Below, piece by piece: positions 9,296 through 17,902 of a stretch of DNA of 64,000 nt. This DNA is from Lutibacter oricola. Lineage in GTDB: Bacteria; Bacteroidota; Bacteroidia; Flavobacteriales; Flavobacteriaceae. The stretch is from assembly GCF_900106565.1 (NCBI RefSeq), contig NZ_FNNJ01000002.1, positions 633,290-697,289 on the forward strand, written 5' to 3'. Each line of letters opens with the position of its first letter. The first letter of the stretch is position 1. Under the pieces are notes generated by a model that was not told where the DNA came from, made no database searches, and worked only from the letters and a program-made list of their open reading frames with translations. Both the position numbers and the translations under genes were made by a program.

Positions 9296-9922
9296 TTAAA
9301 ATTTGTACCCAATTGAAAATGATAAAACTTCATTTTTAATTTTTCCTGAGAAAGATTCATAATCTTCTATATTCTTAAAACCTAAATAGTATCTCGCAGA
9401 AATAATATATTTTTTCTTAATTTCATATGATAATCCAAAATTTACACCATAATCAACATTTTTATAAGAATCTTTAACATCTTCAACTTCTGTTACCATT
9501 TCAACTTCTTCAAGTTCTAAAATAAATGCATTAGCATCAAACAAACCTATATCTTGAGCTGATAATAAAAACCCTATTTGCGGCCCACTTTCTACTGAAA
9601 TATTTTTTGTTAAATAATATTTTAACATAAAAGTGGAATTAATATACTCCATTTTAAATTCTTTATAACCAGGAGATTCATTATTATAATCGAATTTTGA
9701 TCCTTGTTTTGAAAAGGATAATTCTGGCTGAAGTGATATTTTATCACTAAGTTTTAATTCTCCAAATACACCTGCATTAAATCCATAAATAATTTCAGTA
9801 TTATTTAAGTCTCCACTAAATTTTGACATATTAACTCCAGACTTAACACCAAACTTAACTTGAGAAGTTATATTAGAGACTAAAACAATAGCAAAAATTG
9901 CTGATAACACTATTTTTTTCAT
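9296..9922 (-). CDS. Outer-membrane beta-barrel protein (OmpA-like barrel, PorT family)
   Basis: A 208-residue protein with a signal peptide (cleavage near NITSQ) followed by KFGVKSGVNMSKFSG, the usual start of the small outer-membrane beta-barrel domain. Alternating strands follow and the last residue is Phe, as expected for BAM-dependent insertion. No ligand or enzyme motif is visible. It is a distant paralogue of the neighbouring gene at 9990, suggesting a local duplication. Confidence 0.8.
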   Translation of the reverse strand: MKKIVLSAIFAIVLVSNITSQVKFGVKSGVNMSKFSGDLNNTEIIYGFNAGVFGELKLSDKISLQPELSFSKQGSKFDYNNESPGYKEFKMEYINSTFMLKYYLTKNISVESGPQIGFLLSAQDIGLFDANAFILELEEVEMVTEVEDVKDSYKNVDYGVNFGLSYEIKKKYIISARYYLGFKNIEDYESFSGKIKNEVLSFSIGYKF

Positions 9923-9989
9923 ATTTCAATTTTAAAATTTAATTCAATTATTATTAATAAAAACAGATTTATTTAGATCTTAATTTTAA

Positions 9990-10547
9990 TTAAAGCTTAT
10001 AACCTAAACCTATATTTAATAAGTGAATTTTTTGTGTATAATCTTTATCTTTTACATAATCGTTTAATTGATATGAATAACTAGCTTGTGCATAAAATCT
10101 TTCAGAAATATTATAAGAAATCCCAGCTCCAATAGCAATATTCAATTTTCTAACTCTTTCAAAAACTTCGTCTAAAGTATAAGTTAATTGCGGTCCGCCA
10201 ATAATACTTAATTCATTATTTAAATAATATTTTAGAAATATTGGAGCTTGTAAAAAATTAGTATTGTTCACATTAAGATACAATAATGAAGGATTAAAAC
10301 TTATTTTATCTGAAATAGAGGTTTCCACAGAAACTCCAATATTAAAACCACTATAACTATCATTAATTGTTTCCTTCTTAACGTCAAAACTTATTTCATC
10401 TTCATAGTTATTAAGTAAATTTACTGCATCAATTTTCACAGTTTCAAAAGCATTTGAATAACCTGCAATAATAGAGAATTTAGTTTCTTGAGAAGTACAA
10501 ATAGAAACTATACATACTAATAGAATGGTTGTTAAAATCTTTTTCAT
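9990..10547 (-). CDS. Outer-membrane beta-barrel protein
   Basis: A 185-residue protein with a signal peptide ending near ICTSQ, then KFSIIAGYSNAFET and a run of short amphipathic strands ending in LLNIGLGYKL. Its layout parallels the next gene at 9296: both have a central FLKYYLNNELSI / MLKYYLTKNISV strand pair and PQLTY or PQIGF after it. They probably arose by tandem duplication. Function unknown beyond the outer-membrane barrel prediction. Confidence 0.78.
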   Translation of the reverse strand: MKKILTTILLVCIVSICTSQETKFSIIAGYSNAFETVKIDAVNLLNNYEDEISFDVKKETINDSYSGFNIGVSVETSISDKISFNPSLLYLNVNNTNFLQAPIFLKYYLNNELSIIGGPQLTYTLDEVFERVRKLNIAIGAGISYNISERFYAQASYSYQLNDYVKDKDYTQKIHLLNIGLGYKL

Positions 10548-10619
10548 ATTTAATTTTTATAGCATATCAAATTTATACTTTTTATTCTAAATACAAATAT
10601 TAATTTGTACTTTTCTAAA

Positions 10620-11516
10620 ATGAAATGGAACAACGCATTAGAAGATTATCAATACTATTTAAAACTTGAAAAAGGTCTTTCCGAAAACTCTATTGATGCT
10701 TATTCTAGAGATATAAAAAAGTTAATTAATTATCTTGAAGTGAATGAATTGAATGTTTCTGCAATTAAAATTTCACACGATAATATTCAGCAGTTTATAT
10801 ATACTATTTCTAAAAAATTAAGTGCTAGATCACAGGCAAGATTAATATCTGGTTTACGAAATTTTTTCGATTATTTGGTTTTTGAAGATTATAGAACCGA
10901 AAATCCAACTGATTTATTAGAAACACCTAAAATTGGAAGAAAATTACCAGATACACTGTCTCTAGAAGAAATTGATATATTAATTAATTCAATAGATTTA
11001 AGCTTACCTCAAGGTGAAAGAAATAGAACAATTATTGAAACACTTTATAGTTGTGGTTTACGTGTTTCTGAATTAATAAACCTTCAACTTTCAGATTTAT
11101 TTTTTGATGAAGGCTTTATAAGAGTTATTGGTAAAGGAAATAAACAACGTTTTGTTCCTATTAATGAGCAAACTAAAAAGTATATTAACTTTTATGTAAA
11201 AGAAATTAGAACACATATAAATGTTCAAAAGGAATTTGAAGACACTGTATTTTTAAACAGAAGAGGAAAAAAATTAACACGTGTTATGATTTTTACCATA
11301 ATAAAAAACTTGGCAATTAAAGTTGGGCTTAATAAAAAAATAAGTCCGCATACTTTTAGACATTCTTTTGCTACGCATTTATTGGAGCGTGGAGCAGATT
11401 TAAGAGCTATACAACAAATGTTAGGTCACGAAAGTATTACTACTACAGAAATTTATATGCATTTAGATAAGAGCTTTTTAAAAGAAGTTGTAAATACTTT
11501 TCACCCTAGAAAATAA
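10620..11516 (+). CDS. xerD: Site-specific tyrosine recombinase XerD
   Basis: This 298-residue recombinase resolves chromosome dimers at dif together with XerC. I take ATG 10620 (MKWNNALEDY) over an upstream TTG. An N-terminal SAM-like core-binding domain is followed by the catalytic domain with Arg148 (CGLRVSE), Lys172 (GKGNKQR), His244 and Arg247 (HTFRH), His270 (LGHESI) and the nucleophile Tyr279 (EIYMHLD). Length and the end VVNTFHPR are those of housekeeping XerD, unlike the second recombinase at 57502. Confidence 0.93.
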   Translation: MKWNNALEDYQYYLKLEKGLSENSIDAYSRDIKKLINYLEVNELNVSAIKISHDNIQQFIYTISKKLSARSQARLISGLRNFFDYLVFEDYRTENPTDLLETPKIGRKLPDTLSLEEIDILINSIDLSLPQGERNRTIIETLYSCGLRVSELINLQLSDLFFDEGFIRVIGKGNKQRFVPINEQTKKYINFYVKEIRTHINVQKEFEDTVFLNRRGKKLTRVMIFTIIKNLAIKVGLNKKISPHTFRHSFATHLLERGADLRAIQQMLGHESITTTEIYMHLDKSFLKEVVNTFHPRK

Positions 11517-11520
11517 AAAA

Positions 11521-11553
11521 ACTGCAGCAAAAATAGAATTGCTACAGTTTTAT
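11521..11553 (+). terminator. Rho-independent terminator after xerD
   Basis: Arms ACTGCAGCAA and TTGCTACAGT form a 10-position stem with one mismatch and an 8-base loop, followed by TTTTAT. It lies 4 bp after the xerD stop and before the convergent gene ending at 11571, and may serve both. Confidence 0.7.
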
Positions 11554-11570
11554 ATAAAGGATTAATCTAC

Positions 11571-14500
11571 TTACTTTTTACATAAAGGATCTACTCCTAT
11601 TGTTCCAATTAAACTTTGTAAATAACTATCTGAATTTGCTTCTGCATATAGTTTTTCTACTTTTTCAAGTCTAGAACTTAAACCCATTTCATTTACAATA
11701 TCTTCATTTTTAGAATTTGAAATAAAATTATCTAAATAAGAAAGTTGCTTTTGATAAAAAGCAATGTCTTTTTGTTGCTTTAAAACTAAACGCTCTTTGT
11801 ACCAATCGCTATTTAAAATGTAATCTCGTTCAAAATAAGCTCTTAATGTAGGATCGCTAATTTCTTTTCCTTCATAATTTCCATAAGCCATAATATGAAG
11901 TAAAATCTTTAATGGTGGAATTGCAGCATCAATACTTCCATCTTCGAAATACTTAACAGCAACTTTTTGTTGCGCTTCAACAATATTATTAATTCCATCA
12001 ACATAATCTTCTAAACCTTGTAATTCAGGCTTTAACATTCTTTCACTAAACACAGCGTTTGGTTCATCAAATAACCTATTTAAACATCTAAATGAGAACG
12101 TATTAGTTATTCTATAACCTAAACGGCTAGCTAATATTTTTTCTCCATTATGTTCAAAATCTTCTAATTTTTCTAAAGAACCATTTTCAATTAAAGCTTT
12201 TGGATCTCTATCTTCTGGTTCTAACCTTGCCCAAATTTCAGGAATTAATAAACTAATATCATGGTCAACTTGATTCTCTGCACCAACATAACCTGCAGCA
12301 GTACTAAACGCATTAGACTCCGTTAAAATATGAGATAATAAAGCATTATTTAAATCGGTTGTTGGTGTTAACATATTAAAAGGACCTTTTGTTAAAGCTC
12401 CTTCAGAACCTGCACCAGTTGTTGATGGAGATTTACCTGTTAAACTACAAATAAAGTCCATAAATAACTCTGGTGTTTCTTGGTAATGAATTGGATTGTA
12501 AACCGCCAAAGGTCTAATACCAGCTTCTTTATCTACCGGATTGTTTCTTCTTCCAGGTAAAACAGCATTAACAACATTAATTACTGGATCTTCAGATTTT
12601 ATTTTTCTATATAAACGAACTCCAATATCACCTAAATAACTTTCTTCAGTCTCGTTAAATTGAATATTTCTCTCTAAATAACGTGGATTTTTAGTCGGCT
12701 CACCTTCAACAATTCTAGTATGAGATGGTAATGAAAAGTATTCCTCATCGTTAGGACTATTTACAACACTTAAAATTAAATCCTTTACAGGTTGTGTGTA
12801 TTTATCATAATTAATAGTGTCTTCATAAATTTCAATTGCATCCTTTTTAGTCAACAATTCATAGTTTGTTAAAAACACATTGTTAGAAACTAAATCGTGC
12901 TCTGCACCTTCATCATAACCTCTTACAATTGCCTCATCTGGTCTTTGGAATAAGTGAGACTCACAGTTAGCAACTACTTTTAAACTTTTGTTTTTGTATT
13001 GCGGATTTAAGTTTTTAAGTCTGTCAGCAGGAATTGTTATAGAGGCAGAAATATCATCTTCAGTTTGAATTTTTGTTGAAGCAGAGAAATCTGATCTTAA
13101 TTTATTCAACATCCAAATACCTTCTTGATTAAATCCAATTCTAACGTAACTACCTACAACTGGGTTTTCAAAATACCATAATCCTGTACCTTTTTGCCCA
13201 TTTATTATTTGAACAGACATACAATCTTTCCAGTTTAAATCTCCGTGATCTTGTCTGTATAAACGCTTTACAAATAACACTAAAGATCTAATATGAACAG
13301 GTATATTGTTTAAAAACTCATTAAACTCATCACTATTCTGCTTATTAGGCGTTAACAACATTACTGCAGAACCTAAGGTTCTTTCCTTACTTAAAAATGG
13401 TTTTGAAGGAGGTAATGACGAGTCGTAATTTTTCCAACGTTTAGAATAATCGAATTCAATAATTTCATCTGCTTTTTTGAAATCCTCTTCAATATCTATA
13501 ATATTAAATGAATTATATGTAATTGCATTTAACATAGATTTAGAAATCTCTGATTTACCTCCACCAGAAACAGTACAAGGTTTATGGCAAAAAATTCCTT
13601 CTGGTGAAGTGTTTACAATTCTCCACAACGAGATTGCTTTATGCTTTTCTAATTTAAATTTATTTCCTGTTGGGTGAATATAGGTTTTGTATGGAGAAAG
13701 TACTAATTTCTGATTTTCACCATTATAAGTCCAAGTAATATCGTTAGAATTTGTGTTTATATACGCATTTTCAGGTATGTAAACTAAATTAGGATACTTT
13801 TTATCTGTTGCATAATTAGATGGATCTATTTCAATTCTATCTCCTAATAATTCTTTAACATTCTCGAAAGTAAATCTATTTCCAAATTTTGCTGAAAAAG
13901 CACTACCATCAACAATATCTCCCATTACACCACGTGGATACGCAATTGCACCACCGGCGTGTTCTTCTTCAACCAATCCAAATAAATTGGCAGAATAACT
14001 AATTTGAGTTTTAATCTCTTTTTTAGAATATCCAAAGTAATTATCAGCAATAAGCGTAACAACTACACCTCTTTCATCTCTACAAGTTATTTTAAATGCA
14101 CTACCATCATTGTACAATTCATTTTCATCTTTCCAACACATTCCATCATTAATTTGACGTTCTGTAGCATCGTTAAAATGAGGTAAGCCAACTTGCTTTT
14201 TTGTTAACGTTTTTAATTGAGGCGCTAAAACTATACAACCAGAATGTCCAGTCCAATGTTCTGTATCTAAAGCAGCATCGTTATGAGCCAAATTAGGATC
14301 TCCAGCATTTCCAAAAATTGTTTCAACAAAATCTAAATTAGTAACCAAACTACCAGGAGCAAAAAAGCGAACTTCCATACTCTTTTTTGAAATAACTCCT
14401 TTTACTTCTGGGCAAACCATTGGTCTTAACAACAATGAAACTATAACTTTAGCCTTATCTTCTTGATTTGAAGTAAACGGCAATGTCTTTAATTCATCAG

Positions 14501-15038
14501 AAGGATTAAAAGCAGCATTTAAAAAATGAGCAAATACAATTTTAGGAACTTCCTTTTTATCTAATGGAACTGGCAAATCTCCTTCAACAATGTGAAAGGT
14601 TCCTTTAGTAGTTCTTTTATCTGCAATTGGATTATTTAAAATTCCTTGCTTTATTCTATGTGAAGTAATGTTTTCACTTTTAAATAAATTTCCATTTGGT
14701 GGTAAACTAATTTCTCTAGCGTGCCCTTTTTGGTTTAATACAAGTGTATTGTTAGGTATAACATACTCTTTGTCATAATCTACATCTTTCAAGTAATCGT
14801 TCAAAAATTCCTGAATTCTTGCATCTGCCGGTGAAAGATAATCTGACAATAATCTAGACTTTTCACGAAATCCTTTAGTAAAAGATTCTGTTAACTTTTG
14901 AAGCTTTGGATTACAAAAGTTCTCTGTATCATTTTCATCATCTTTAAAAATTGGTTGACCTAAAGAGGCCAACTGAAGATTGACATATTGAACTATGTCT
15001 TTCCTCCTTTGGTTAACTTCACTTTTACTTGTACTCAT
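11571..15038 (-). CDS. Large DUF-type protein, tentatively PPi-type phosphoenolpyruvate carboxykinase
   Basis: A 1155-residue soluble protein with no signal peptide or membrane segment. A glycine-rich loop TVSGGGKSEISKS in the middle (about residues 496-508) resembles a phosphate-binding loop but lacks the normal Walker spacing. Overall length (about 130 kDa), the loop and the single-gene context fit the pyrophosphate-dependent PEP carboxykinase family described in Entamoeba and Propionibacterium. That family is unrelated in length to the GTP and ATP enzymes and interconverts oxaloacetate plus PPi with PEP, phosphate and CO2. I make this match from memory of the family, not by alignment. The gene has its own promoter with two palindromes (15073-15143). 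If the call is wrong it is a conserved bacterial protein of unknown function. Confidence 0.5.
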   Translation of the reverse strand: MSTSKSEVNQRRKDIVQYVNLQLASLGQPIFKDDENDTENFCNPKLQKLTESFTKGFREKSRLLSDYLSPADARIQEFLNDYLKDVDYDKEYVIPNNTLVLNQKGHAREISLPPNGNLFKSENITSHRIKQGILNNPIADKRTTKGTFHIVEGDLPVPLDKKEVPKIVFAHFLNAAFNPSDELKTLPFTSNQEDKAKVIVSLLLRPMVCPEVKGVISKKSMEVRFFAPGSLVTNLDFVETIFGNAGDPNLAHNDAALDTEHWTGHSGCIVLAPQLKTLTKKQVGLPHFNDATERQINDGMCWKDENELYNDGSAFKITCRDERGVVVTLIADNYFGYSKKEIKTQISYSANLFGLVEEEHAGGAIAYPRGVMGDIVDGSAFSAKFGNRFTFENVKELLGDRIEIDPSNYATDKKYPNLVYIPENAYINTNSNDITWTYNGENQKLVLSPYKTYIHPTGNKFKLEKHKAISLWRIVNTSPEGIFCHKPCTVSGGGKSEISKSMLNAITYNSFNIIDIEEDFKKADEIIEFDYSKRWKNYDSSLPPSKPFLSKERTLGSAVMLLTPNKQNSDEFNEFLNNIPVHIRSLVLFVKRLYRQDHGDLNWKDCMSVQIINGQKGTGLWYFENPVVGSYVRIGFNQEGIWMLNKLRSDFSASTKIQTEDDISASITIPADRLKNLNPQYKNKSLKVVANCESHLFQRPDEAIVRGYDEGAEHDLVSNNVFLTNYELLTKKDAIEIYEDTINYDKYTQPVKDLILSVVNSPNDEEYFSLPSHTRIVEGEPTKNPRYLERNIQFNETEESYLGDIGVRLYRKIKSEDPVINVVNAVLPGRRNNPVDKEAGIRPLAVYNPIHYQETPELFMDFICSLTGKSPSTTGAGSEGALTKGPFNMLTPTTDLNNALLSHILTESNAFSTAAGYVGAENQVDHDISLLIPEIWARLEPEDRDPKALIENGSLEKLEDFEHNGEKILASRLGYRITNTFSFRCLNRLFDEPNAVFSERMLKPELQGLEDYVDGINNIVEAQQKVAVKYFEDGSIDAAIPPLKILLHIMAYGNYEGKEISDPTLRAYFERDYILNSDWYKERLVLKQQKDIAFYQKQLSYLDNFISNSKNEDIVNEMGLSSRLEKVEKLYAEANSDSYLQSLIGTIGVDPLCKK

Positions 15039-15072
15039 TTTTTATATTTATTTTGATTGATTTCGTTTTTAA

Positions 15073-15143
15073 TTCAATTGATTTGCGCAATCGATTGAAC
15101 AAATGTATAAAAAAAATATTAAAACTGGTTAACCAATTTTAAT
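15073..15143 (-). promoter_or_regulatory. Promoter with two operator-like palindromes upstream of the 1155-aa gene
   Basis: A -7 box TACATTTG (minus strand, 15107-15100) matches the Bacteroidetes TAnnTTTG consensus. Directly downstream, over the expected start site, lies a 27-bp near-palindrome centred on TTGCGCAA (15073-15099; arms TTCAAT and ATTGAA). Upstream, across the -33 zone, is a second 26-bp near-palindrome centred on TGGTTAACCA (15118-15143; arms ATTAAAA and TTTTAAT). These look like binding sites for two different dimeric regulators, for example LacI- and GntR-type, but no regulator is identified. Confidence 0.5.
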
Positions 15144-15306
15144 ATTTATAATTTTAAATGTTCTTGTATTAAATAAATGATTAAAAAACTACAATAAATA
15201 CAAATAATTAACATCAAAATTAAATAATACTTAAAAATATTATTAAAATCACATTATATTTTAATTTGTACAAACTTTTAACAAATCCAATAAATTAAAA
15301 AATAAG
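15144..15306. other. AT-rich intergenic stretch without recognisable genes
   Basis: The gap between the 1155-aa gene and rny is 325 bp. Outside the palindromes and the terminator it is almost pure A/T with no open frame of coding character and no further inverted repeats that I can support. Confidence 0.6.
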
Positions 15307-15342
15307 TAAAAAAAAACTCTCAATTTAATTGAGAGTTTTTTA
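15307..15342 (-). terminator. Terminator after rny
   Basis: ACTCTCAA and TTGAGAGT form a perfect 8-bp stem around TTAAT-type loop sequence (15316-15336), with a run of T on the minus strand. It lies about 28 bp past the rny stop. The A and T tracts on both sides would let it work in both directions. Confidence 0.8.
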
Positions 15343-15363
15343 AAATAATATTTATGTTTTTAA

Positions 15364-16932
15364 CTATTTTGCAATATTAATTGCTCTAGTTTCTCTAATT
15401 ACTGTTACACGAACTTGACCTGGATAAGTCATATCATTTTGTATTTTTTGAGAAATATTAAATGATAATTCTGATGCCTTAGCATCGTTTACTTTTTCGC
15501 TTTCAACAATTACACGTAGTTCTCTACCCGCTTGAATTGCATAGGCTTTTTGTACACCTGTAAATCCAAATGCTATATCTTCAAGATCTTTTAAACGTTG
15601 AATATAAGAATCAAGTACTTGTCTACGTGCTCCTGGTCTTGCACCAGAAATAGCATCACAAACTTGTACAATTGGTGCAATTAACGATTTCATTTCAATT
15701 TCGTCGTGGTGAGCTCCAATTGCGTTACAAACCTCTTTATTTTCGTTGTATTTCTGAGCCCATTCCATACCTAACAATGCGTGTGGTAATTCGCTCTCTG
15801 TTTCAGGTACCTTACCTATATCGTGTAATAATCCAGCACGTTTAGCAAGTTTAGCATTTAAACCTAATTCTGCAGCCATTAAACCACAAAGGTTTGCTAC
15901 TTCACGCGAGTGCTGTAACAAGTTTTGACCATAAGAAGAACGATACTTCATTCTACCAATAGTCTTAATTAATTCTGGGTGAATACCGTGAATTCCTAAT
16001 TCAATAACGGTACGTTTACCAATATCGTTAATTTCTTGTTGAATTTGCTTTTCTGTTTTAGCTACAACTTCTTCAATACGAGCTGGGTGAATTCTACCAT
16101 CTGTAACTAATTTATGAAGTGCTAAACGAGCAATTTCTCTTCTAACAGGGTCAAAACAAGATAAAATAATAGCTTCAGGAGTATCGTCTACAATAATTTC
16201 TACACCTGTTGCAGCTTCTAAAGCTCTAATATTTCTTCCTTCTCTACCAATAATTCTACCTTTAACATCGTCACTTTCAATATTAAAAACAGATACACAA
16301 TTTTCAACAGTTTGCTCTACACCTACTCTTTGAATTGTGTTTAAAATAATTTTTTTAGCTTCTTGTGCTGCAGTTAATTTAGACTCTTCAATTGTTTCTT
16401 GAATAAAGCCCATTGCATCACTCTTTGCTTCTTCTTTTAATGAAGATACTAACTCTTTTTTTGCATCTTCTGCAGATAAACCAGATAACACTTCTAAGTG
16501 TTCTACTTGTTTACGGTGTAATTTATCTACTTCACTATTTCTACGCTCTAAATAGTCTATTTTTTCAGTATATTCTCCTACTTTAGAGTCTAATTCTTTA
16601 TTTAATTTTTTATTTCTGTCTAATTCACTTGAAACTTGAGATTCTTTATCTCTTGTTCTTTTTTCAGCATCGGCCATTTTCTTATCACGACTAATAATTA
16701 CTTTTTCGTGTTCAGATTTTAGCTCAATAAACTTTTCTTTAGCTTGTAATATTTTATCTTTTTTAATTGCATCAGCCTCAATTTTAGCTTCTTTAATTAT
16801 TGATGAAGCCTCCTTTTTTGTATTTCTTAAAATCTTTGTTGCCTTAGATTTTTCGAGAAATTTTGCAATTACATATCCAATAGCTAATCCTATTACTATA
16901 CCAATTAGAATTGGTATTATGTTTTCTACCAT
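15364..16932 (-). CDS. rny: Ribonuclease Y
   Basis: A 522-residue membrane-anchored endoribonuclease that starts decay of many mRNAs. In order: an N-terminal membrane helix (about 5-25), a long charged coiled coil (about 30-200), a KH domain with [15 protein letters not shown] (about 226-240), and an HD domain with LLHDIGK and GAHHDE supplying the metal ligands. Length is standard. It lies downstream of zapA and the 6S RNA on the same strand, an arrangement I recall from other flavobacteria. Confidence 0.95.
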   Translation of the reverse strand: MVENIIPILIGIVIGLAIGYVIAKFLEKSKATKILRNTKKEASSIIKEAKIEADAIKKDKILQAKEKFIELKSEHEKVIISRDKKMADAEKRTRDKESQVSSELDRNKKLNKELDSKVGEYTEKIDYLERRNSEVDKLHRKQVEHLEVLSGLSAEDAKKELVSSLKEEAKSDAMGFIQETIEESKLTAAQEAKKIILNTIQRVGVEQTVENCVSVFNIESDDVKGRIIGREGRNIRALEAATGVEIIVDDTPEAIILSCFDPVRREIARLALHKLVTDGRIHPARIEEVVAKTEKQIQQEINDIGKRTVIELGIHGIHPELIKTIGRMKYRSSYGQNLLQHSREVANLCGLMAAELGLNAKLAKRAGLLHDIGKVPETESELPHALLGMEWAQKYNENKEVCNAIGAHHDEIEMKSLIAPIVQVCDAISGARPGARRQVLDSYIQRLKDLEDIAFGFTGVQKAYAIQAGRELRVIVESEKVNDAKASELSFNISQKIQNDMTYPGQVRVTVIRETRAINIAK

Positions 16933-16950
16933 AGTTTGATTTTTGTATAT

Positions 16951-17110
16951 AAAAAAACCTACATTAATCTGGTTTTTAAACTCCTTATAAACAAGATTAG
17001 AGCTAACTTATTGGTCGAGGATCCATTCAAGATGGCTTGCTCTAACAATAACGACTTACTCTTTATAAAGATATAGCGTTGAGTTTAACAAACGATAACT
17101 AATGTAGGCA
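16951..17110 (-). ncRNA. ssrS: 6S RNA
   Basis: Between zapA and rny, the minus strand folds into the 6S shape. A closing stem CCTACATTA/TAATGTAGG pairs perfectly over 9 bp (17100-17108 with 16958-16966). A second helix TTAAACTC/GAGTTTAA pairs over 8 bp (17081-17088 with 16976-16983). A large open central region follows, then a terminal stem TTAGAGC/GCTCTAA (17039-17045 with 16997-17003) with an inner CCAT/ATGG hairpin. The 3' arm runs into seven T residues, making its own terminator. 6S RNA binds housekeeping RNA polymerase by mimicking an open promoter. zapA-ssrS linkage is also known in Proteobacteria. Exact ends are inferred. Confidence 0.83.
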
Positions 17111-17144
17111 GTATATTAATTAATATTTATTTTAAAGAACGTAT

Positions 17145-17438
17145 TTAATCTAAGTGATTGCTAAGCAACTCACTAATTTTATTTAATTTTTTTTCAGCTT
17201 CAATCGTATCTTCTTTATCTTGAATAGCATTTATTTCTACTAATGATGCAAATTGTAATGCACACATAGATAAAACATCTTGCTTATCATTAACAGCGTA
17301 ATTTTTTTCAAATTTAGCAACCAACTCATTAATTTTATTCGCAGCTTTTCGCATCCCTTCTTCCTCTACTTCATTTCTAACTACTAAAGGATATACTCTA
17401 CCTGCTATGGTTACTTTTATTTTTAACGATTCCGCCAT
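17145..17438 (-). CDS. zapA: Cell division protein ZapA
   Basis: A 97-residue FtsZ-ring associated protein. It starts with the typical strand LKIKVTIAGRVYPLVV, then EEEGMRKAANKINELVAKFEKNY, and ends in a coiled coil that mediates dimerisation. ZapA bundles FtsZ protofilaments. It starts 10 bp after the coiled-coil gene at 17449 and is followed by the 6S RNA. Confidence 0.92.
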   Translation of the reverse strand: MAESLKIKVTIAGRVYPLVVRNEVEEEGMRKAANKINELVAKFEKNYAVNDKQDVLSMCALQFASLVEINAIQDKEDTIEAEKKLNKISELLSNHLD

Positions 17439-17448
17439 TCTTAAGAAC

Positions 17449-17739
17449 TTATTCGCTTAATTGCACTATACAAGCATCAATTTCGCGTATTAAAGCATTT
17501 ATTTTGAGTTTTGTTTCTCTTGTATCTTTGTTACTGCCCTCTATAGTTTTAGCAATTTTTAACAATTGGTATTTTTTCTCAATCGAAATAATTTCTTGCT
17601 TTTCTTTAACTAACTGATTTTCTAAAACGGTTACTTTTTGTAGTAATAGCTCATTTTCTTCTTTCAAAAATGTATAATTTTCTAAAAGAGTTTTGAGCTT
17701 ATCTTCTACTAAATTAACAACTTGTGTTATATTACTCAT
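17449..17739 (-). CDS. Small coiled-coil protein upstream of zapA (ZapB-like)
   Basis: A 96-residue protein that is nearly all coiled coil: heptads run from about residue 8 to 66 (LVEDKLKTLLENYTFLKEEN onward), with a short C-terminal helix. There is no signal peptide or membrane segment. Constant pairing with zapA and the length suggest a division-ring partner like ZapB, but this is inferred from context, not homology. It has a good promoter at 17767-17797. Confidence 0.8.
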   Translation of the reverse strand: MSNITQVVNLVEDKLKTLLENYTFLKEENELLLQKVTVLENQLVKEKQEIISIEKKYQLLKIAKTIEGSNKDTRETKLKINALIREIDACIVQLSE

Positions 17740-17766
17740 ATTGTTATAAGAATAAACTATGTTTTA

Positions 17767-17797
17767 CAAAGTTAACATACGTATATCAATATTACAA
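17767..17797 (-). promoter_or_regulatory. Promoter of the coiled-coil gene, zapA and 6S RNA unit
   Basis: On the minus strand, TTG (17797-17795) is followed after 20 bp by TAACTTTG (17774-17767). This matches the Bacteroidetes sigma-ABfr pattern of a TTG-type -33 element and TAnnTTTG. The box ends 28 bp before the start codon at 17739. Confidence 0.6.
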
Positions 17798-17902
17798 CTG
17801 TTTTTGAGTTATTTGGCATTTTAATTGATATATTTTTTCTAAATAGCTAGTAGATTACACATTATAAAAAATTTAATTTGTTATTTTAGCCTAAAATTTT
17901 TA

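Noticed and set aside
13477..14186. Short plus-strand frames opposite the 1155-aa gene
   Set aside because: They are antisense to a well-formed long gene and have no coding character or start context.
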